Position numbers and translations under genes: made by a program. This document shows positions 56,493 to 64,000 of a stretch of 64,000 nucleotides of DNA, piece by piece; the first letter of the stretch is position 1; every line of letters starts with the position of its first letter. The notes beneath the pieces were generated by a model. The model was not told the DNA's origin. It worked only from the letters and a program-made list of their open reading frames with translations, and searched no databases. The DNA lies in the NCBI RefSeq assembly GCF_018294505.1, contig NC_057798.1, positions 371,584,026-371,648,025 of the forward strand, given 5' to 3'. Source of the DNA: Triticum aestivum (taxonomy: Eukaryota; Streptophyta; Magnoliopsida; Poales; Poaceae).

Positions 56493-57828
56493 AGGCCCAT
56501 GGTTACAACAGTTTGTGTGTTGCCATGATTATTTTGGCTTAATTTCCAAAATAGGTTATTGTGGCCACTAGAAAAACACAAAAAAAGAACTGCAGTGACT
56601 ACAAGCAAACAACTAAACAAGACAATAAGGAAATAAATAAGCAAGCAATTAACGTTAGCCTATTACCGCTATTACACATATTACATCCACTGGGCATCAA
56701 AGTTCACCACCATGAAAATATGGGGAACAAAGCAACATATTACATACACTGGCCGTCAAAATTGGCCACCAGTGCAAATAAACGCGGCAGCAAAACAAGA
56801 GCATAACTGAAACAACTTCAGAAGAGCTCAAGAAACATTATCCTGGGTATCCACCATGTTGGCAATAAGCTTAGCAAGCTTATTAGCTTTGTCCTGTTTG
56901 GCACTAAAATCCTCCAACACTTGCTGTTGCACCAGAAAGTATGCATCTGAATGCTCCAGGGACTTCCGCAGTCCTTCTGCTTCTTGTCGCAGCACAGCTG
57001 ATTGATGTCTTTCAGCTTGTAGTTGAGACTCAAGAAATCGAACAGATTCACACAGTGAGTTTGAATAGCTTGTGCAAGCGGTAGTGGCCAGTAACTCGAA
57101 CACTAAACCAAGACAGGACTTTGGGGTTGTCTCACTGTCTTCAAGATAGTCTTCCTTAGCTGTTTTATCAGCTTTGTTGGAGACCAACAAGGATGTCTCA
57201 CTATCCTAAACCTTATCTACATTACTTCCTTTACCATTGCTTAATAAGGCACTCTTCCCTAATATTCTGTCAGCATTCTAAAACAAGAAACAAACAGACA
57301 CATGATAGGTTTAGCATGTACTAGTATATAAAACTCATTTTGGTGAACCAGTTCATTAGTAAGGTGGAAGGATTAAACTACCAAGTATTCTATGCCAAGT
57401 ACTAGTACATAATAAAAGCATCAAACAAACATATATCTATGTCATATGGTCACTGCATTGTCTTGCCAAATCAAAATAGAGACACGGTTCAAATCATATT
57501 AGTTCAAGACAAAGCAATAGTGAAAGAATACAAAGCATGGGAAACTACATGGCACAACAAGATTTTAGATGGGTACCATGGGTCTACATGTACAACAACA
57601 CTATTGGCTCTGTTGTGATGCTAGTAATGTGCATGATATGAGAAGTCAACTGTATACACAATTGAATTGAAATCAACAGAGCTATTGATAAGAGCAAACC
57701 TGTTAAAGAAACATGCATGAACATACCTGCTGTGCCATTGGAGTTTCGATTGGATCCTTCAATTTAAAAATAAGTTTGTATGAGTAAATACAGTGATACA
57801 AGAGCAAAGCAGTATGCGCGATAGAAAA

Positions 57829-58013
57829 CATAGTTAAAAAAGGCGCGCCTAAGCGAGCGCTTAAGCACGCCTAGGCTCTAGGCGTTGGCAAAACGCATTG
57901 CGCATAACTATGCTTAATCTGTGCATAACTGCGGATAAGCATGCACTTTGGTCAGTAAAGAGCAAGGCGGTGGCAAAATGCACAATTAACGCCTATCGCT
58001 TTTTCGAACTATG
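57829..58013. mobile_element. Small palindrome-rich MITE-like insertion in a CACTA intron
   Basis: The ends CATAGTTAAAAAAGGCG and (inverted) CATAGTTCGAAAAAGCG form imperfect 17-bp terminal inverted repeats. The inside has overlapping palindromes (GGCGCGCC, AAGCGAGCGCTT, GCCTAGGC). 185 bp, no coding capacity. No clear TSD, so the superfamily is open. Confidence 0.4.
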
Positions 58014-61000
58014 ATAACAATGGAATCTTAAATTAGAACAGTTGTTCTTCAGGTTTAGGCACTTGTTCTACATGAACAGAGTACAGTAAGACGCAAGAAT
58101 ATAGTACTTCAAAATAGAAAATGAGCTCATAGACCTTACGACATTGTTGGTTCGGGACCAGTACAGAACAAGGCGTTCCCAGTTATCATCCAGTAAATGT
58201 GTCTCAGGAGAACGTAAGGGAATTTGATGGGTTTCTTTGCTGGTGAAGTACGTTTTCTTCAGGTAATTCCGATACTGCCACCAAGCATTCTTGAAGATAG
58301 TAGAGGTATTAGCACAGGTTACCTCATCCTGAGTTTCCAAATCGGTCCTTCTCTATAGAGAAAAATGGGAAATTTTTCTGTATTATAACCATCATGGAGG
58401 TAGGATGTATGGGACAAAGCAAAGTAATTGCCATGAATAACATTACTTACACATAACTCCTGGACAAACACCTGCAACTAGCATTTTCCTTCATATTTAG
58501 TATAATATTTCCAAGATGTGAAGATACACACATATGATTTAACAACATCAAGTGCGATAGATGCTAAACTACGACTAGCTGGTTGTGCTTCCTCCACAGG
58601 AATAGGCGTACTAACTGGTGGAGTTGGGGTTCGCCGTGGTAGTACTGGCCCTTTGGGCATTGGAGCTACTTTAGTAACTGCTCTTGTTTGGGAGCTCTGT
58701 GGTGGAGATGGTGTTGTGTCAACATGAACTGGGTTTACTATCTGCTGGGGTTGGGGTTGGATTGGGTGAAGCTGGTTCTCTGTCCATCACAGTAGGGGTA
58801 CAATCTGCGAGAGTTTGGGTTATGTGTGGTAGGGATGGTTCTTGTGCATGTACAACCGGTGTGCTATCTCCACCAAGAGGTAGCACTGTTTTATTTGAAG
58901 ACCGTGTTTTTAGTCCGCTAGATACTGGCATCACCCGCTCCAATTCAAATGGCTGATAAATAGGAAACATAGTTGAATGTACATACATTGTACGAGAGAC
59001 AGATGCAATAGATAGTGTGGAAAAAGAGGGCATGAAATAGTTGACATGTATATTGTTTAACTAAAATGGATAGCATGACATAATTTCACGTATATGATGT
59101 CTATCTAAACTAGATAGCATAGCATAACATAATTCAAAGATATGATGAATAACCAAACAGGATCGCATGAAATAATTCACCTACATGTTATCTAAGTAAT
59201 CAGGATCACATCATTTAATTCACATATGTGATTTATATGCTAAACAGAGGGCATTCGATATGATGTATGAACTAAGAACATGGTGTTGAATATTGTGTAT
59301 ATGATGTCTAAACTATGCAATGCAAGACACCATATGCATGATATGAGCAGTATAACCGTGCCAAGTTAGAGCATACACCTCGGTGGGGGAATAGGACTGG
59401 TCATCTGTCTCTCAATCCATCTGTGAGGAGCTATCGGGACCCAACAAGAGATCTGCTTCGACAGGTAGCATTCTCTGCTCTGAAGGCCTTGATTTCACTC
59501 CAGATTTTTCCATCTCCCACCCAAATGGCTGATTCACAGGAAGAGTAGTTTAATGTACAAACATTGTCGACAAATGAAAATGTAATGAAGAAAAGAATGG
59601 GCAAGATATCATTCAAATATATGATGCCTGGTTAAACAGGATGACATTGCACATTTCACATATATTATAGCTGACTAAAAGACATGAGGCTGCATAATTC
59701 CCATATATGATATAGAAACTAAACAGTGGCATTACAGAACATGTCTAAACTAAGCAGATGACATATATGATGTCAAAAGTAGGCACTGCAAGGCACCATA
59801 TGCATGATATGACTAACCTCATCATGCCAAGGTAGAGCAAACACCTTGGGGGTAAATAGGAGTGGTCAGCGGCGTATGAATCCGCCTCAGAATAGATATC
59901 TTCCTTTGGATTAAAATCTGAAGAGGGGTGGGGAGGGTTTTCCATTGAACCCACCATGGAGCGATGTCTGCATGACATTGTATTGCCACGCAAAACTCTT
60001 CTCTTTTTCTCTACATGTTCAACATGACTGTGTACAATATCTGACATGCATACAAAAAATATGGTGAGCTTATGTAAGGAGAGCATGCATAAATTTAGAG
60101 TGATGGTAACAACCAGTGGATGGATCCAAAAATAATGATAGCAGGCTGATGATTGCTTTAATTTAATAAAAAGATAGATGATGATTGCTTTACTATTTGT
60201 TTCCCATCCAAGATGAACAACATAGGCATACCCTAGGTGAACCAGATATTAGACAAACATACTATTCATTGCTGCCTCGATATGTGCCCCACAACTAATT
60301 TAGAACTCAAGTTTGAACATTAATTTGGACCTGACTTGGAGTCCAAGAGGTGAACATGAAGATAAAGTAGCAGGTAATTTTAAACAATGCATAACATAAG
60401 CAGAAACAAAAGAGTGCGACCTCTCTTGTGGACCCGTGTACTCCTCAGGTTCATCTGCTGAGTCGATGATGGTGATGCCGTTGCGGTGGGTGCCGGCGGC
60501 AGGTATGGAGATCCGAGGCGGCGAAAGACGGTCAGGAGTCGTGATGTCTAGTTTGGTGGATGCTTCTGTCGATGGAGCAGCTCAGGTGAGGTGGACGACG
60601 TCGCGGAAGGAGCAGGACAAACCATACAAAGTTCCCTTCGACACCTACCTGTAACTGAAGTAATTCTGTAAGGGCTCATTTGGCTTGCATGATTCTAAAA
60701 ACGTAGGGATAGGAAAAACACCGGAATAGGATAAGAATGCACATGGTAAACAAAGATTTGTAAACACAGGATTTCTGTCAACTTGGGTGTTTGGTTTACA
60801 GGAATTGGAAGAGCAGAGGAATGCAAAGAAACATGGCCAAAATAAAGTGAAACCATATGAAAGCATGTACAGTTAGAATGTTATTCTGCCATTAATGCAC
60901 TTGGTCTTGTTTTCATGCATAGGATTTTGAAAAGTAGGTCCAGGTGGATGTTTTGCTTCATTCCTTTCAACAAAATGCGTGAATAATTGAATAGTAGAGT

Positions 61001-61319
61001 GCCATTGGAAAATTTTCTATTGCTATGTTTTTTCGTTGAACCAAAATAGCCCTAATGGATTGACATGAATGTATAGTAATAAGTGTACAACCTCTTTGCC
61101 GTAGCCGTGTCGACCTCAGCATCATTGGGTTGGTCGCTAAAGTAGTTGAGGCAGAGGTGGCAGTCGGAGGTGTGGAGGAAGATCTGAGGAATCTGTAGAC
61201 AATGTCCAGGGCACTGCTCTGTTGTGATGGATCATTCTGTCGTTGGAGCAGGTCCGGTGAGCCGTAAGATGTCAAGGCTAAAGCAGCACAAGACAGACAT
61301 CGTCAATCTCAAGTGGGAT

Positions 61320-62110
61320 TCTAATAGCATCTCCAATAGATGATGTAAAATATATGTAAAATTTACATCACCAAAAACCACCTGACTACAACAGATGATG
61401 TAAAAACTATTGACTCTGAACTTAACTATCAAAACTGATATTTACTATGGAATCTGAATGTTACCGTCGAAACTGAACGCAATGGTAGCAGAGAGGCACT
61501 TGATATGTAGTTTAGGGAGGGCATGCGGTTCATCTTCAACCTGCACCCCCCTGAGCCGCCAGCCACCACCGGCTGAACCGCCGGCCCCAGCGCCGCATCG
61601 CCACCCCGAAACAACTCCCCACCGCCGGTCCGCCGCCGCCCCGGCCAGCCCTCTAGGCCCCCTGCCCCCACCCTGAACCCTAAGATAGATAGTGGGGTAC
61701 CTCTCCGGCGAGCCCCCGTCCCTGCTCTGGGTGGTTCTTCCTTAACTCCGGCAAGCCCCCCACCCCCTGAAAATCGACTGACCCAAAAGTCGATTCAGTC
61801 GACTGAAGTGTAGCTAAATCGGAGCAGAGCAGTAGCACGAGCGAGGGGGAGAGCAGCAGCAGCAGCACGAGCGAGAGCCGGAGCAGCAGCAGCTGGGCGA
61901 GCGAGCGAGCGAGCGAGAGCCGGAGCAGCAGCAGCAGCAGCGCGAGTGAGAGACGGAGCAGTAGCAGATCCAGCTGGTATGGCCGTCGCCGCCGAAGGGG
62001 CCTCGTACTGGGGGAGAGCCGCCGTGGAGATGTTGCCCGCAGTGCCGGCTTCAAGGTGGCCGCTCCATGGGAGTGCGGGATGGAGCACTGTCGGTGCCAG
62101 GAGGTTGAGT
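61320..62110. other. GC-rich interval in the CACTA gene with AGC/GAGC microrepeats
   Basis: It starts TCTAATAGCATCTCCAATAG, which looks like the end of a small transposon, and passes into CCGCC-rich DNA. A run of impure AGC and GAGC repeats lies at about 61850-61965. The minus-strand leucine-rich frame (61680-62126) is a by-product of those repeats. It may be an insertion between the first two exons. No second end was identified. Confidence 0.35.
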
Positions 62111-62560
62111 TAAGGAGAAGGTGCAATGCGATGAGTGTACAACCTCTTTGGTGGCGCCGAGTAGGCCTCGGCTTCGTCTGAGGAGTCAGTGAGGATGATG
62201 CGGTTCTGGTGGAGCAGGTTAAGGCGACGCTGTGGCGATGGAGCAGCCATGATAGACGAGGCGATCATCGGAGCAGCTCCTTGGAGGTGGAGGATGAGGC
62301 GGCTGAACCAGCGGGACGACGAGATGGACGACGGATCCTCATCCGGGGAGGTGGACGAGGGACGTCGAGCTGTTGCGGTGGACGACATCGTCGGGGAAGA
62401 GGCTCCGGCTGGGCAGTGGTGAGGTGGCGGACGGAGGAGCGTGGGGTTTCGTGGCTGGAGCGGAGAGGTTATGGCAGCCTGGGATTTCGAATGGCGAAAA
62501 GGAGGCGATGGGAGGGGGTGAATCATGACTTAGGGACGCGCTTGTCAGAAATGTAGGGTG

Positions 62561-62919
62561 TGTTACAAAAGTACCCCCCACCGATTTGAACTAGCGGCCC
62601 TTTCGGCTCAGGGTTAGAAGGGGGATTTCGTGTGTCGGGATTTGGCAGCTGGAGGGAGTTTTCGCGCGCATTGTAATTTCAGGATAGCAAGGCGCGGGTT
62701 GTGAAGGCGCCAGTTTTGGGAGCACGATATCTGAATTTTCGAGATATAATAAGGCGCGGGTTGAATTTTAGAGACAAGCCTAACGTGTAATATTTTACTT
62801 GTACGTACCAAATCAATTCGCACTTCCCTCAACCAAAAAGAAAATGAAAAAAAATAAAACTATTCACACCACACAAAGAGAGTCTTGCCCCGTTTTACTA
62901 TACAAATGCTATTCAAAGC
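62561..62919. other. Non-coding DNA upstream of the CACTA gene
   Basis: Promoter-side DNA of the CACTA gene with two AAGGCGCGGGTTG words (62690 and 62750). No inverted CACTA terminus (TAGTG end) is present. Confidence 0.5.
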
Positions 62920-62921
62920 TA

Positions 62922-63158
62922 CTCCCTCCTTCCATCTAAATAGGGCCTAATGCGTTTTTTGATGCTAACTTTGACCAAATATTAGAGCAATAATATATGA
63001 CATGCAACTTACACAAAGCACATCGTTAAATTCGCGTGTGAAAGGAGATTTCAATGATATAATTTTCACATTGTGCATGTCATGTACTATTAATCTTGTC
63101 AATAGTCAAAGGCGGTCTTAAAAAACACATTACGTCCTATATAGATGGAAAGAGGGAG
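62922..63158. mobile_element. Stowaway-type (Tc1/Mariner) MITE
   Basis: 237 bp with terminal inverted repeats CTCCCTCCTTCCATCTA and (inverted) CTCCCTCTTTCCATCTA, flanked by TA on both sides (62920-62921 and 63159-63160). The CTCCCTCC start and the TA target are diagnostic. Non-coding. Confidence 0.93.
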
Positions 63159-63160
63159 TA

Positions 63161-64000
63161 TGAATCCATGTTATGTACAATTAAATTTTTTCGCTTGCTG
63201 TATAAAGCATGTAACCTACTCATACCAACATTTTAGTGCATTCCAAATGTCTATACTACCGCTACAATTCGAACTGAATTTGAATTTGTTTCTTTATTTC
63301 AATAAGAATCTACAATCATGATTGTTGCCAACTTCAACCATCATTCGTGTATTACCTTAATAACACACCACATGATTACTATAGAGACAAATATGAACTA
63401 TGGGTACTACATGAACTTGAATTCTATTTTTTGAATACACTTGATGTTGATTCCAAATAATAGTATATTTGATGTACTAACTACATATTCATAATCTAAA
63501 CCATGTTCCATACGTACACCGTGTTTATCACACAAAGTATAGTGCCCCGCCCCCTACATTATGACAAGTATTTAGACCTGAGCTGCAAAAGCCACACATT
63601 AGCCCAAATTATAATCAATGTTCTACATTATGATATCTTCTTCAAGTATTCGTATCCACTTTTTTATAATGAATTATGATCTTTGTTTGTCTTTTACACC
63701 ATCACGATCCTCTTCTATTTGTAGCTAGCTAGCGCTAACTTTCTATCGTGCATGCACACGCCCGCCCCCCTCTCACCCACCCTTAGCGTCCCCTCCATCG
63801 CGCATGTTCGTTATTTCTCTTTAGGTCGTCCACCAGCGGTGTGTGTAGGCCCCCGGCTCCTTCTTTCCGGCACACACTGGTCGATATACCTCTCTAGCCA
63901 AGTGTGCCTACCACAAACACATATATACTTCCCCTCTTCTCTTCTCACCGTCCATGCCCCCCATGTCCAATACGGTTCCACGCAGGTGCACACTCCCGCC
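63161..64000. other. Unassigned low-copy-looking DNA
   Basis: A/T-rich DNA without recognisable coding, repeat or terminal features. The last 250 bases are C-rich. The one minus-strand frame (63811-63993) has no domain. Confidence 0.5.

Larger units (their letters stand above)
56828..62526 (-). pseudogene. CACTA non-transposase gene (Ptta/En/Spm-associated), multi-exon
   Basis: Minus-strand gene read from exon 62143-62526 (inner start near 62388, Ser/Thr-rich) through further exons near 61092-61200, 60420-60600, 59830-60040, 59400-59530 and 58540-58950, to 58140-58352 and 56828-57277. The exon at 58140-58352 encodes FKNAWWQYRNYLKKTYF and WERLVLYWS, the plant Ptta/En/Spm transposase-associated domain. 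The last exon is a coiled coil (LCESVRFLESQLQAER...). Breaks: TAG near 57206 and a frameshift near 58733. Donor and acceptor sites are clear at 62143, 61092, 58352, 58140 and 57277; other borders are approximate. The catalytic TNP2 gene is not in the window. The family probably binds subterminal repeats or assists excision. Confidence 0.65.
13999..62560 (-). mobile_element. CACTA (En/Spm-like) transposon, split by two gypsy insertions
   Basis: CACTACAAAAAAATACAC starts at 13999, preceded by CAA (candidate 3-bp TSD, 13996-13998). The element is found in three pieces: 13999-14827, 32616-33038 and 56498 to at least 62526. The pieces join cleanly when gypsy elements B1 (TSD CTCAT) and B3 (TSD AGGCC) are removed. 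The first two are subterminal DNA with repeated GGCCCAT and CGGCCCGT words. The third carries the minus-strand gene at 56828-62526. No inverted CACTA end (TAGTG) and no TNP2 transposase are visible before 64000, so the right limit given is only the last base with coding evidence. It resembles the Caspar/Jorge group of Triticeae CACTA elements. Confidence 0.8.

Noticed and set aside
61680..62126. Leucine-rich minus-strand frame resembling a membrane protein
   Set aside because: Arises from AGC/GAGC microrepeats; no start context and no relatives recognised.

Overview
This window is intergenic DNA of a large grass genome, most likely Triticeae (wheat, barley or a relative). The reasons are nested LTR retrotransposons with intact target-site duplications (TSDs), a CACTA transposon, PIF/Harbinger-like ends, a Stowaway MITE, a LINE remnant and an assembly gap inside a tandem repeat. 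I see no ordinary host gene, tRNA, rRNA or CRISPR array. Everything with coding signal belongs to a mobile element or to a gene fragment carried by one.

Layout. 1-393 is a LINE fragment. 397-10269 is a PIF/Harbinger-like element (TAA TSD). It is split by a solo LTR (1279-10059, TSD TGTTT), which is itself split by a pol-less gypsy element 'A' (2732-9946, TSD GGTTA). A second Harbinger-like element (10273-12328) sits on the same TAA and carries a broken GRF-type zinc-finger gene and an 805-bp fold-back. A third Harbinger end follows at 12332, then unassigned retroelement-like DNA to 13998. At 13999 a CACTA element starts (TSD CAA on the left). It is split into three pieces by two gypsy insertions: 'B1' (14828-32610, TSD CTCAT), which holds a second copy of its own family, 'B2' (19109-28143, TSD GTGGG); and 'B3' (33044-56492, TSD AGGCC), whose right LTR is interrupted by element 'C' (42715-56178, TSD GRTAG). 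The CACTA coding region is at 56828-62526 on the minus strand. Its right terminus is not visible. 62560-64000 holds only a Stowaway MITE.

How the parts work together. All five internally complete gypsy copies lie in the same orientation, with gag and (where present) pol on the minus strand. All five also carry a separate plus-strand gene of the 'putative gypsy type transposon' kind next to the plus-strand-left LTR, arranged tail to tail with gag-pol. In B1, B2, B3 and C this gene has its own TATA box and several GT-AG introns. In C all seven exons join into one open frame of about 897 residues, although C's gag-pol has stops and a frameshift. Intron phases agree between the B and C families, and one exon is exactly 115 nt in B1, B2 and C. 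B1 and B2 keep gag-protease but lack reverse transcriptase, RNase H and integrase. B3 keeps those but has a damaged gag. C has everything, including a second RNase H domain, which places it with Tat-lineage Ty3/gypsy elements. By hand count the LTR pairs differ by about 6% (A), 4-5% (B1, B2, B3) and 1% (C), so C is the latest arrival.
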